Shown here: piece after piece, positions 23,946 through 33,910 of the stretch
Numbering within the stretch: the stretch's first letter is position 1
How the letters are laid out: every line of letters begins with the position of its first letter
NCBI GenBank assembly: GCA_030068075.1
Contig: CM057833.1
Location: 49,681,587 to 49,745,586 of the forward strand
Direction: 5' to 3'
DNA: 64,000 nt
Source of the DNA: Paguma larvata
Lineage: Eukaryota > Chordata > Mammalia > Carnivora > Viverridae
Notes under the pieces: model-generated
What the model was told of the DNA's origin: nothing
Databases searched by the model: none
What the model saw: only the letters and a program-made list of their open reading frames with translations
Made by a program: the position numbers and the translations under genes

Positions 23946-24612
23946 GAAAATTTCCTTTACCCCAAAAGGTTTCTTCAAGCTTCCTTCTGGTCAATGCTCA
24001 CCCTTCACAGTCAATTTATTTAATGGCTTATTTACCAAATTTACTTACTTTTCTTAACTTATTTAGTTTTATTTGATTAGTTTTCATTTGAAAATCATGA
24101 CATTTGTCTCCATCCCACCTCCCTCCACCATAAACTGAGAGTTAGAGGTAAAAGTAGGAGAGATTGAGGAACAAAATAAGAATATTATTATTGAGTGTGA
24201 AGAAATCTGATGAATACATGTTTTTCAATATGTATAAGAAGAACTTATTTGTAATCATACTTCTTATTCATGGCTCCTTCCTATGCTCCAGGTTCTGTTA
24301 TCCCACGCCTCTGTGGATTTTACATCCTTCATTTTTCCATCTCTGTGTGCCATAGTGTCTGGTTCAGCACCAACAAGCCAGGACAGAGGCAGGAGTATAT
24401 TTCTTATAATACTTTTATAAAGATAAAATGAAAATTGGTCAACTAAAACCAAATGATCAAAAGAAAAAAAGAATATAGACTAGTCATTTGGCATGCTGGT
24501 CTAATTCAGCATTGACATGTCTGTGGAACAAGAGAGGAAAATGGCTGGGCCTTAATGAGAAGTCCTGAGCCTGCTTATGTCCCTAGCATCATGGAGTATT
24601 AGAAGTCAGTCT

Positions 24613-24847
24613 GGGGCGCCTGGGTGGCTCAGTTGGTTAAGCGGCCGACTTCAGCTCAGGTCATGATCTTATGGTCTGTGAGTTCGAGCCCCACATCAGG
24701 CTCTGTGCTGACGGCTCATCAGAGCCTAGAGCCTGCTTCAGATTCTGTATCTCCCTCTCTCTCTCTCTCTCTCTCTGCCCTTCTCCTGTTCACGCTCTGT
24801 CTCTATGTCTCTTAAGAATAAATAAATGTTAAAAAAAAAAAAAAAAA
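24613..24847 (+). repeat. Young CAN-SINE with perfect duplication
   Basis: A near-consensus feline SINE, GGGGCGCCTGGGTGGCTCAG to an A18 tail, flanked by AGAAGTCAGTCT at 24601-24612 and 24848-24859. Confidence 0.96.
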
Positions 24848-25382
24848 AGAAGTCAGTCTATTATGAGGGCTAGGTCCTGCCAGGATTTGCATACGAAGGG
24901 TAAGAGTGAGAGAATATGCCCCATATGAGTGATGGTTGAGCTTTAACGCACTGTAAATCTGTGCTCAACTAAAATGTGGATCCTTGCAATGCCCAGTCTC
25001 TTAAGAAACCAGATTCACAACTTCTCTTTTCTTGAGGAAGGATTGGTGAATGGTAAGAGGGGGTAGGCAGAGGCTAGAGCATAGGGAGAAAGAGAAGTTC
25101 CTCCTTAAAGATTGTTTCCTTTTATTTGAAGTTGTTTTTGTGAAGTTCTTAGAATTTGCTTTAGAAATACTGCCTTTGGAGGGGGAGGGGGTTATTACTA
25201 TTTGGGAATTAGAATCATTCTGGTATGGTACTAATAATTCTAAGAGATAATGTTTGTAAGGTGCCTAACCTACTTCCTGGCATACAGTAAGATCAGAAAA
25301 TACCATTTTCCTACTGGAGTCCAGAGAAGAGCATCAGAGCCAGGTGGGAAAAAGAAAAAATGGCTTCGAAGTGCATATATGA

Positions 25383-25472
25383 GGGTGTGAAGCCTGCTGG
25401 AGATTCTCTTCCCTTCCTCCCTTTGCTCTTCCCTGGCTCATGCTCGCTCGCTCTCCAAAAAAAAAAAAAAAA
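25383..25472 (+). repeat. 5'-truncated SINE insertion
   Basis: Only the CT-rich 3' half (AGCCTGCTGGAGATTCTC to an A17 tail) is present. It is flanked by GCATATATGAG and GCATACATGAG. Confidence 0.85.
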
Positions 25473-26583
25473 GCATACATGAGCTGTGAGAAGCAGATAG
25501 GCTGATATTGGGGAGAACATTTTGGTCATGCGATAGTATGAGCCAAACAGCAAACCCCACTTTGAGTACAGGTGAAAAGTAGTGGAAAAGATGACTGTAA
25601 AGGTAATTTGTATTGTATTTTGGAATGTCTTTAGTGTCACTGAGAATTTCATAATATATCCATTAAGTAATGAGCAGAAGAGTTCCCAATTCAAAGCTGA
25701 GCCACAGGGAGATTAATTTGGCAGTGACACATGACATATGCTAGAGTGAGGAAAAACTGATGACACGGAAACCATTTTGGAGAGGATTGCAGTAATCCAA
25801 GTAAAGCTTAATGAATACCTGATTCATGTATTTATTTGCCATTCTTTCTTTTGTCCAGCAAATTCAAATACTTGCATCATCTTTATTATGAATATATATT
25901 TCTATTTGTTTTTTATATTTATTTGTATTATAGTACTTTGGGAGCACTTTCATAAAAAAGTCACTCACATTTTACATTTTCTGAAAACATTTCAATATAA
26001 ATGGCAGATAGTCTACTTAAGAGTAGACCTAAGACTGTTGAGTCCCAATTTCAGATTCTTTCTGTTTATATGCTCTTGCATGTTAGGCACTGCTTTTTAA
26101 GTCTACTCTTAGCAGTCAGGAATTTCATATACTTTAGGAATACTGAGGAATGTAATGGGCAAGTGTTTTTTCTCAGGAAATTGAGAACTATTAATGGCAT
26201 CATAAAAAACCAAGAGGATAGATACATACAGTTTCGTAGAAGAAAACTGGAAGATTTAGAATTTGCAATGACAGTTGGGAATTGGGGATTTGGAGGTGGA
26301 AAACTGAGATGAGGTCTCAAAGCTTTATTCACTATTTTCAGACATGCTTAGGCGGCCGAAGTGATGGGGTTATAACATTCCCTAGGAAACTTCAGGGATT
26401 CCCATTTATCACAAGCAGTAGTGTACTGTGTTACCTTTTCCCTAAATTACTTCATTGTAATACCCAATTACTTTAAATATTTTAAGTATCTAAGATGGAA
26501 GGAAATACAAGAAATTGGTAACATTTGTTGCATGTGGGAGGAAGAGGTTAATGTCAGAGAAACAAATTGGATTTGTACTGTTT

Positions 26584-26838
26584 TTTTTTAAAGTAACATT
26601 TATTTTTTTTAATATTTATTTTTAAGAGCGAGAGCGAGAGCAAGAGCGAGAGAGAGGAAGAGAGAGAGAGAGAGCATGTGCACACAGTGGGGGAGGGGCA
26701 GAGAGCGATAAAGAGGATCCCAAGCAGGCGCTGCGCTGACAGCAGCAAGCCCAAAGCAGGGCTTGAACTCACGGACCCCAAGATCATGACCTGAGCTGAA
26801 GTCAGATGCTCAACTGAATAAGCCACCTAAGGCACCCC
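26584..26838 (-). repeat. CAN-SINE
   Basis: A minus-strand copy with a GAGCGAGAGCGAGAG tract and a degraded head CCACCTAAGGCACCCC. It is bordered by GTACTGTT on both sides. Confidence 0.9.
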
Positions 26839-26847
26839 AGTACTGTT

Positions 26848-27071
26848 ATTTATTTATTTATTTGTTTGTAATTTTTAATTTTTACTTGAGAGATAGAAAG
26901 TGAGAGAGTGCGCGCAGGGGAGAGGGGCAGAGGAAGAGAGAGAGAGAATCCCAGGCAGGCTCCACACTCAGCGTGGAGCATGATGTGGGGCTTGATCCCA
27001 CAACCCTGAGATCACGACCTGAGCCAAAGTCGAGCTGGATGCTCAACCAGCTAAGCCACTGAGACATCCCC
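26848..27071 (-). repeat. CAN-SINE, tandem to the previous copy
   Basis: A (TTTA)n start, GAGAGAGTGCGCGCAGGGG and a GCCACTGAGACATCCCC head. GGATTTGTAC at 26569-26578 and after 27071 flanks the pair of SINEs. Confidence 0.9.
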
Positions 27072-27428
27072 AGGATTTGTACCTTTTAAGTTTTATACCA
27101 TAAGAACACTGGGGGAAAAAAGAAAATAGAAAAAAGAAAAAAAAGAACATTGTGACCTGTTTGAAAATAAATTAAAATTAAAATTAAGATCTTTTCTTTC
27201 TCATGTTCTTTACATGGATGGAGTGTGCTTAAAATACTTAACTGTATTTGAAGGGAGCATAAATGACTTGTCTTTTCAGTTCGTTGTCCATATATTTTGC
27301 CGTTCTTGTAAAAACTGCATGTTTATAGTTGAGAATTGATGATTTGAAATTAAATAAAAGAAAATGTTGCTACACTTTTAGTCTGAAATCCTTTAATTAC
27401 AAAACTATTTTCCTCTTTTCTTGTTTAG

Positions 27429-27512
27429 GTTGGGTGTTGAAAACAAAGACATATTTTAGTAGAAATTCCCCTGTATTGTTGCTTGGAAAATGTTACCATT
27501 TTAAATATGAAG
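27429..27512 (+). CDS. ATG4C: ATG4C coding exon 2 (residues 26-53)
   Basis: The exon follows TTGTTTAG and ends G|GTAAGT. It encodes SWVLKTKTYFSRN then SPVLLLGKCYHFKYE, the N-terminal strand region of the C54 protease fold preceding the catalytic helix. It is 84 nt, phase 1 to phase 1, so skipping it would keep the frame. It reads cleanly and matches ATG4C without gaps. Confidence 0.96.
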
Positions 27513-27679
27513 GTAAGTGCTAAATTTGTAACCCATTAAAAATCTTTGTATTCATTCATTATGTAACAGTTTTCATTGTTTTATTTCCAGATTAATCTAC
27601 TTTTTGGCATATTTTTTTTGTTTTTTTTTTACTTCTTTTTTATTGTGGTAAAATAATAACAGAATTTACCTTCTTAATA

Positions 27680-27966
27680 ATTTTTAAGAATTTATTTACA
27701 TATTTTGAGAGAGAGGGAGATGAAGAGTTCTGGATAAATGGTGGTGATTTTATTAGTACAACATTGTAGCTGTATTTAAACCCACTGAACTGTACACTTA
27801 AAAATTATTAAGTATGTATGTGTATAAGCAAGGGCAGAGAGAGAGGGAAGGAGAATCCCAAGCAGGCTCTGCGCTGTCAGCGTGGAGCCTGATATCAGCG
27901 TCGAGCTGGATCCCATGAAATGTGAGATCATGACCTGAGCTGAAATCTAGAGTTGGAGGCCCTGTA
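27680..27966 (-). repeat. CAN-SINE split by a foreign segment
   Basis: SINE sequence at 27690-27722 and 27830-27960 is separated by about 105 bases resembling an L1M 3' UTR tail (CCACTGAACTGTACACTTAAAAA). CTTAATAATTTTTAA flanks the whole. Confidence 0.7.
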
Positions 27967-27976
27967 CCATCTTAAT

Positions 27977-28209
27977 AATTTTTAAAAAATGTTTAATGTT
28001 TATTTCTTTTTGAGAGAGAGAGGGTGCGTGCACACATATGTGCGTGAGTTGGGGAGGGGCAGAAGGGAAGGGAGACACAGAATCCAGAGCAGGCTCCGGG
28101 CTCTGAGCTGTCAGCACAGAGCCCTATGCGGGGCTCAAAGCCACGAACCACGAGATCATGACCAGAGCTGAAGTCAGACGCCTAACCAACTAAGCCACCC
28201 AGGTGCCCC
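27977..28209 (-). repeat. CAN-SINE
   Basis: A minus-strand copy with GGGGAGGGGCAGA, CGAGATCATGACC and a CACCCAGGTGCCCC head. Confidence 0.93.
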
Positions 28210-28415
28210 AACTTTTTTTCTTAGTGTTTTATTTATTTTTGACAGAGAGTGAGTGGGGAAGGGGCAGAGAGAGAAGAGAGACAGAGGATCCCAAGGAGGT
28301 TCCGCACTGTCAGAACAGAGTCTGATGTGGGGCTTGAAATCATGAATTGTGAGATCATGACCTGAGCTGAAATCAAGAGTCAGACCCTTAACCAATTGAG
28401 CCACTCAGGCGCCTC
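28210..28415 (-). repeat. CAN-SINE
   Basis: The third consecutive minus-strand SINE, ending GAGCCACTCAGGCGCC. Confidence 0.92.
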
Positions 28416-28657
28416 AACCATCATTCTACTTTCTATGCTTCTGTTTTGGCATTTTTCTTTTAAGAACCTTAATTTTATGTAATACATAATGTATTGCCAT
28501 ATGGTTTGAGTTTCTAGTGAACACTTTGAGGATGAGAATCATGTTATATCCCTCACAGTTTTGGACTTATGGTATGAGTGTTAATTAAATATTATTTGAA
28601 TTGATATATTATTTTTTATTAAGTTCTCTGATGATAACTTTAAAGTATATGCTAATA

Positions 28658-29525
28658 TGAATGGACACTTTTCCAAAGAAGACATCCATATGGCTAACAG
28701 ACATATGAAAAGATGCTCAATATCACTCATCACCAGGGAAATACAAATTAAAACTATAATGAGATACCACCTCACACTTGAAAGAATAGTTAAAATTAAC
28801 AACTCAGGAAACTACAGATGTTGGTGAAGACGCAGAGAAAGGGGAACACTTTTTCACCATTGGTGGGAATGCAAACTGGTGCAGCCACTCTGGAAAACTG
28901 TATGGAGGTTCCTCAAAAAGTTAAAAATAGAACTACCCTATGACCCAGCAATTGTACTACTGGGTATTTATCCAAAGGATACAAAAATGCTGATTCGAAG
29001 AGGCACAGGCACCCCAATGTTTATAGCAGCACTATCAACAATAGCCAAAGTATGGAAAGAGCGCAAATGTCCATCAACTGATGAATGGATAAAGAAGATC
29101 GTATATATATAAAAAGATTACAATTTTGCCATTTGCAACAACATGGATTGTACTAGAGTGTATTATGCTAAGTGAAATAAGTCAGAGAAAGACAAATACC
29201 ATACGAATTCACTCTTTTGTGGAATTTAAGAAACAAAGCACATGAACATAAGGGAAGGGGAGCAAAAAAGAGATAAAAACAGGGAGGGAGTCAAACCATA
29301 AGAGACTCTTAAATACAAGGAACAAACTGAGGGTTGCTGGAGGGGAAGTGAGTGAAGGATGGGCAGATGAGTAATGGGCATTAAGGAGGGCACTTGCTGG
29401 GATGAGCACTGGGTGTTAGATGTAAGTGATGAATCCCTGGGTTCTACTCCTGAAACCAATACTACACTGCATGCTAACTAACTTGAGTTTAAATAAATAA
29501 ATTAAATGAAAAAGACTGAGAAAAG
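28658..29525 (+). mobile_element. 5'-truncated LINE-1 with perfect 16-bp duplication
   Basis: It begins within ORF2 (GGACACTTTTCCAAAGAAGA), runs through the ORF2 stop and the carnivore L1 3' UTR (GATGAGCACTGGGTGTTAGA), and ends in an A-rich tail. AAAGTATATGCTAATA at 28642-28657 and 29526-29541 is identical on both sides, so this is a relatively recent insertion in the sense orientation. Confidence 0.96.
28660..29112 (+). pseudogene. LINE-1 ORF2 C-terminal fragment
   Basis: The frame reads [19 protein letters not shown] and onward through PLWKTVWRFLKKLKIELPYD and LLGIYPKDTK to the native stop. A TGA replaces a codon after a Cys-Trp pair (around 28827), so the fragment is dead besides being truncated. 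It is the zinc-knuckle-side C-terminus of the L1 endonuclease/reverse transcriptase. Confidence 0.93.
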
Positions 29526-29570
29526 AAAGTATATGCTAATAATTTAAAGTATCACCTTAGTTAACCTAAA

Positions 29571-29769
29571 AATGTTTTTTTAATTTATTTTGAGAGAGAG
29601 CAGCATGAGTGGGGTGGGGGCAGAGAGAGGGAAGAGAGAGAATTCCAAGCAGGCCCTGCTCTGCCAGTGCAGAGCCAGATATGGGGCTCTATCCCACAAA
29701 CTGTGAGATCATGACCTGAGCTGAAATCAAGAGTTGGAGGCTTAATAGACTGAGCCACCTAGGCACCCC
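29571..29769 (-). repeat. CAN-SINE
   Basis: A minus-strand copy with AGCATGAGTGGGGTGGGGGC and a CCACCTAGGCACCCC head. Confidence 0.92.
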
Positions 29770-29950
29770 AGATCTATTAGATTATCCTTTACTTAGCGAT
29801 TTATTCCTAGGTTTCCTTTATACTAGATATGAATCCTTTTTTTTTAGGTATATCTATAGGAAGTATCTTCTCCTAATCCATTAGTTACTTTTGCACTCAA
29901 TGTTACCTTTTGAAGAACAGCAGTTCTTAATTTTAATACAGTCTGGGTAA

Positions 29951-30145
29951 GGGGTGTCTGGGTGGCTCAGTTGGTTAAGTGTCCGACTTTTGATTTTGGC
30001 TGAGGTCATGATCTCAGAGTTTGTGAGTTTGAGCCCCGCGTTGGGCTCTGTGCTAATGGCATGGAGCCTGCTTGGGATTCTGTGTCTCCCTCTCTGTCTC
30101 TCTGTCTCTCAAAAAGAAATAAATAAACTTAATATATATATATAT
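29951..30145 (+). repeat. CAN-SINE
   Basis: GGGGTGTCTGGGTGGCTCAG head to an AAATAAATAAACTTAATATA tail, followed by (TA)n. Confidence 0.93.
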
Positions 30146-30200
30146 TCTCCCTAGTTACTAGAAGCTATCATTTCTCCCTAGTTACTAGAAGCTATCATTT
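30145..30200. repeat. 28-bp tandem duplication
   Basis: The unit TCTCCCTAGTTACTAGAAGC plus TATCATTT occurs twice head to tail, right after the SINE tail. Confidence 0.95.
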
Positions 30201-30640
30201 CTTTGTTTCTTCTCTCTGGCTGTTTTTAAGATCAGCTCTTTGTCTTCGTTGTGAATTTTATTTTATTCTACTTGGAATTCATATCTTTCTTAAAATCTGA
30301 AATATTTGCAATCACTTTTAATTATAGCTGTTCCCCCACTCTTCCTATTCTCTCCTGCAATTTGATAAATCTTAGATTTTTTTTCATATCTCTGAAATTA
30401 TTTTTTTTACATTTATTCTGTTACGTTGTGCAGTATTCTAAATCATTTCTTTAGCTCTTAATACTGGCTCCTTAATTAACTCCTGAGCTGTGTATAATTT
30501 TGTTTCATCTTATACCAAATTTCTATTTTTAGTTATTATATTTTCCATTTCTAACAGTTCCATTTGGTTTTCTTTCCTGTGTACCTGGTCAATTTTAATA
30601 GTTTGTTTTTTGTTATGTGTCCTTCAATATCCTTCTATGT

Positions 30641-30839
30641 TTTTTAAGTTTATGTATTTTGAGAGAGAGTGAGGGAACATGGGGAGGGGAGGGGCAGAGA
30701 GAGGAGAGAGAATCCCAAGCTGACCCTGCACTGTCAGGAAGGAGCCTGATAGATGGCTTGGACTCACAAACCGCGAGATCATGACCTCAACTGAAATCGA
30801 GAGTCTGACACCTAATCAACCAAGCCACTCAGGCACCCC
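30641..30839 (-). repeat. CAN-SINE
   Basis: A minus-strand copy, GGGGAGGGGAGGGGCAGAG box and CCACTCAGGCACCCC head. Confidence 0.92.
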
Positions 30840-31144
30840 ACTCTTCTGTTTTTTAAATATATGCCTACTTACTTTATCCTGTATCTGATAATTACAAGAG
30901 CTGTAGTCTTTGAGGACTTAGTTCACAATTTGTTTACTTATGATTCTCATATTAGCTTGTTTAATTGTGATAGTCAGCCTTGACTGAACCCTCAATGTTA
31001 CTAGCAGTTCTCTTCTATTTCTTTTATCAGGTTTCGTTTCATTTTTTGTTGTGGTTCTTTGAGACTTTGTTCATAAAGCTCTGATCTCATGTATCTCTGG
31101 AGCAACAAAACAAAACAAACAAAAAAACCTTCCTTTGGTTCCTT

Positions 31145-31325
31145 TTATCTTACATTCACCTGACAAATGTTTATTGCACATCTACTATAGACTGAACTCT
31201 GTGCTAGGTGCTGAAGATTCAGGGGTGCATAAGGTAAAATATTCCTTCTCCTATAATATGTCTGAAATTTGGAAAGGAGTAAAATATAGATAAATATTAT
31301 AGGTATAATTAAGACTGTGAAAAGA
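31145..31325 (+). repeat. MIR/L2-age repeat remnant
   Basis: AATGTTTATTGCACATCTACTA and GTGCTAGGTGCTGAAGATTC follow a common old mammalian repeat order. The family is uncertain. Confidence 0.5.
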
Positions 31326-31535
31326 GGGGTGCCACTGTGGCTCAGTCATTTCAGCAGCTGACTCTAGATTTCAGCTCAGGTCTGCAGGATCGAGCCTCAA
31401 GTTGGGCACTGCACTGACAGTGTGGAGCCTGCTGGGATTCTCTCTCTCCCTCTCTCTTTTCTCCTCCCCTGCTTATGCATGTGTGCACGCTCTCTCTCTC
31501 TCTCTCTCAAAATAGATAAATAAACATAAAAAAAT
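31326..31535 (+). repeat. CAN-SINE
   Basis: GGGGTGCCACTGTGGCTCAG head and a TAAATAAACATAAAAAAATA tail. Confidence 0.9.
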
Positions 31536-31689
31536 ATTCTGAAAAGTCAGGAAGTGGGATAGCAGGGGCAGTATTATTGTAGTGGAAGTCAACAGGACAA
31601 TAAAGTTCATTTAGTACTAGCAATTTTCCAATAATATTTCGAGTAAACTTTAAATTTAGAGTTAATTTAGAGTAATTCTAGAGACTAGA

Positions 31690-31889
31690 TTTTTTTAAAC
31701 GTTTATTTTGAGAGAGAGAGAAAGAGAGAGCACACGTGGGAGAGGAGCAGAGAGAGAGAGAGAAAGAGAAAGAATCCCAAGTACGCTGTGTGCAGTCAGA
31801 TGTGGGTTTGATCTCACGAACCATGAGATCATGACCTGAGCAGAAATCAAAAGGCAGATGCTTAACCAACTGAGCCACCCAGACAGCCC
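31690..31889 (-). repeat. CAN-SINE
   Basis: A minus-strand copy bordered by AGACTAG (31682-31688 and after 31889) with the head CCACCCAGACAGCCC; part of the body is deleted. Confidence 0.9.
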
Positions 31890-32043
31890 AAGACTAGCTC
31901 TTAAAAGGATAAAGAATTAATTATTTCATCAAGGTAGGAGATTAGGAATTATGTGTGTGGCAAGGCACAGGATGACGTGTGAGTTATGTACTATTGTATC
32001 AAATGTCAGACATTTTTTAAATGTCTCTAAAGTAGAAATTTTG

Positions 32044-32243
32044 GGGGTACCTGGGTGGCTCAGTTGGTTCAGCATCTGACTATTGATTTCAGCCTCATGG
32101 TTCGTGGGTTTGAACCCCTAGTCAGGCTCTGAGGGGGCAGTGCTGGAGCCTGCTTGGGATTCTCTCTTTCACCTTCTCTCTCTGCTCCTCCCCTGCATGA
32201 GCGCTGTCTCCCTTTCTAAATAAATAAAAAAACAAAAGAATTT
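32044..32243 (+). repeat. CAN-SINE
   Basis: GGGGTACCTGGGTGGCTCAG head. AAAGTAGAAATTTTG and AAAGTAGAAAGTTTG flank it. Confidence 0.93.
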
Positions 32244-32698
32244 TTTTTAAAAAAGTAGAAAGTTTGGACATATTTGTAGTGTCATGTTCAGTTTCCAGGC
32301 ATATTTATTTGTAATTAACTTCAAATTCAAATACTGAGAGAAATTCATTGATATTGGGGGCTTATTAGTCATTCTTTTTATTGTCATTGAAACTGTATGC
32401 CACAATTTAGCTCTGTTAATCTGAATATTACGAAGTTTAGGTGATTGTAATTTTTTTAGAATGAGTTTGAAGAGGGAGAGGTGCAGCAAGGATAAAGAAT
32501 AAAAGCATGATAAAACTGCTCTAATATCCTGCAGAAGGGCACTGGAAATTGAACTCCTTGGAATTGAGAGTTGTAGGCAGATTTATCTATCCACCTGTCC
32601 ACCCACCCAAACCAAGCAACATTTATTAGGATTTACTTGTGTTACACAGTACGCTACAGGTTGAAGTTGTAAAGGTGACTAGATATACTCTTTAGGAG

Positions 32699-32758
32699 TA
32701 ATCAAGGAATGTCAGTTCATTTTGAGAGCGTAATCAAGGAATATTAGTTCATTTTGAG
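32699..32758. repeat. 32-bp tandem duplication
   Basis: TAATCAAGGAATGTCAGTTC plus ATTTTGAG repeats at 32731 with two mismatches. Confidence 0.92.
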
Positions 32759-32818
32759 CACTAGTGTTTTATACATTATTGGGCAAACAGTGACCATAGT
32801 TTTCACATAGAAATTCTT

Positions 32819-33018
32819 TTTTCTTTAAGTTTATTTATTTATTTTGAGAGAGAGAGAGAGAAAAAGAGAGAGAGAGAACACATGAGCAGGATAGGGGCAG
32901 AAAGAGAGAGGAAGAGAGAGAACCCCAGTGTGAGGCTTGATCTCACGGATCGTGAAATCATGGTCTTAGCCAAAATCAAGAGTCAGGTGCTTATCCAACT
33001 GAGCCACCCAGGCACCCC
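32819..33018 (-). repeat. CAN-SINE
   Basis: A minus-strand copy flanked by CACATAGAAATT and CACACAGAAATT. Confidence 0.93.
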
Positions 33019-33429
33019 CTCACACAGAAATTGTGTGACAGACAATCAATTTGAAAAAGGCTTTTAAAATAATATATGTGGGTGGTAGCAGTTTTTAAAA
33101 AATTGTATTTCAACCTGAAAGGATAACTGTATATTTAAGAATTTTATATTTTTACTCATTAGCTTCTTAGTTTTGATTTTATAATTTGAGTATAAATATC
33201 CATGACAATAAATACAGTGTGCACATTTTATTTGATTTTAAGAACTAGCTTATGTGATTATATTCATTTTACATATTGACAAATCATGATATTTTATTTG
33301 CAAATCTCATTTTGGAGAGCACTAATATCTACATCCTGAGCTAAATGAGGCAAAAAGAAAAGGTATTTTTATATTATCCCCTCATAAAAGAGTTGATTAA
33401 ATTTGGAATATAGGATATTATTATTAACA

Positions 33430-33560
33430 ACAGTATTACTGATGATACTTTATATTACCTAGTTCTAGGGTGTATAAAACATTTCAGCATCCATTCTCAT
33501 TTGATTTTCATAATAGCCTGATTAGGCAGAATAACATTTATCTTCATTTAAATTGAAAAA
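33430..33560 (+). repeat. MIR-like remnant
   Basis: The order TTCTCATTTGATTTTCATAATAGCC and then TAGGCAGAATAACATTTATC follows the central MIR region. Very decayed. Confidence 0.45.
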
Positions 33561-33676
33561 AAAGTATTAGAAAAATTATAATATACTTCCTATCTTATGG
33601 ACAGTACTGGGAACATAATATCATTATTGACTTTTCTTTGCATATGTTTAGACTATACTTGATATTTGTTTTGTAG

Positions 33677-33910
33677 ATGAAAATAAACTGTTACCTGCAA
33701 GATCAGGATGTACAATAGAAGATCATGTAATTGCGGGAAATGTAGAAGAATTTCGTAAAGATTTCATTTCAAGAATATGGCTGACCTACAGGGAAGAATT
33801 TCCTCAAATAGAAGGCTCGGCTTTGACAACAGACTGTGGTTGGGGCTGTACATTAAGAACTGGCCAGATGCTATTGGCTCAAGGACTCATACTACACTTT
33901 CTTGGTAGAG
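33677..33910 (+). CDS. ATG4C: ATG4C coding exon 3 (residues 54-131), catalytic cysteine
   Basis: This exon holds the active-site nucleophile. The segment [19 protein letters not shown] places Cys111 at 33847-33849 on the N-terminal end of the long catalytic helix typical of C54 peptidases. The upstream part ([18 protein letters not shown]) is the conserved region before the active site. The acceptor is TTTTGTAG and the donor G|GTAAAT. Length is 234 nt, phase 1 to 1, so exon skipping would be in frame but would remove the nucleophile. Confidence 0.97.

Larger units (their letters stand above)
18357..27428 (+). other. ATG4C intron 1 (9,072 bp)
   Basis: A GT-AG intron in phase 1. It holds a minus-strand L1M block (19.0-21.3 kb), an MLT1-type LTR, two short plus-strand L1 3' ends and about nine SINE copies. 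Parts at 18360-19040, 24060-24610, 24860-25370, 25480-26580 and 27075-27428 appear unique; a purine-rich AAAAGAAAA run lies at 27115-27150. No extra exon is evident. Confidence 0.85.
29780..31090 (-). repeat. L1M-like T-rich remnant, interrupted
   Basis: Segments at 29780-29945, 30205-30640 and 30845-31080 resemble old L1 in reverse (for example TTCTAACAGTTCCATTTGG). The assignment rests on remembered phrasing and is moderate. SINEs at 29951 and 30641 interrupt it. Confidence 0.55.
27513..33676 (+). other. ATG4C intron 2 (6,164 bp)
   Basis: A GT-AG intron dominated by repeats: a cluster of three minus-strand SINEs (27.68-28.42 kb), a young 5'-truncated plus-strand L1 (28.66-29.53 kb), L1M-like T-rich DNA (29.8-31.1 kb) and six further SINEs. 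The last 650 bases before exon 3 are free of SINEs. Confidence 0.85.

Noticed and set aside
23731..23963. Possible CRISPR-like or phage attachment direct repeats
   Set aside because: The direct repeats are target-site duplications of an L1 insertion in a mammalian genome.
25311..25694. 127-codon open frame on the minus strand, the longest in the window
   Set aside because: It spans a truncated SINE with an A17 tail and unique intron; there is no recognisable domain, no splice context and a poly-Phe run from the SINE tail. Chance ORF.
25777..26312. Overlapping 107- and 103-codon frames
   Set aside because: AT-rich unique intron with no recognisable domain; the overlap of two frames fits random open sequence.
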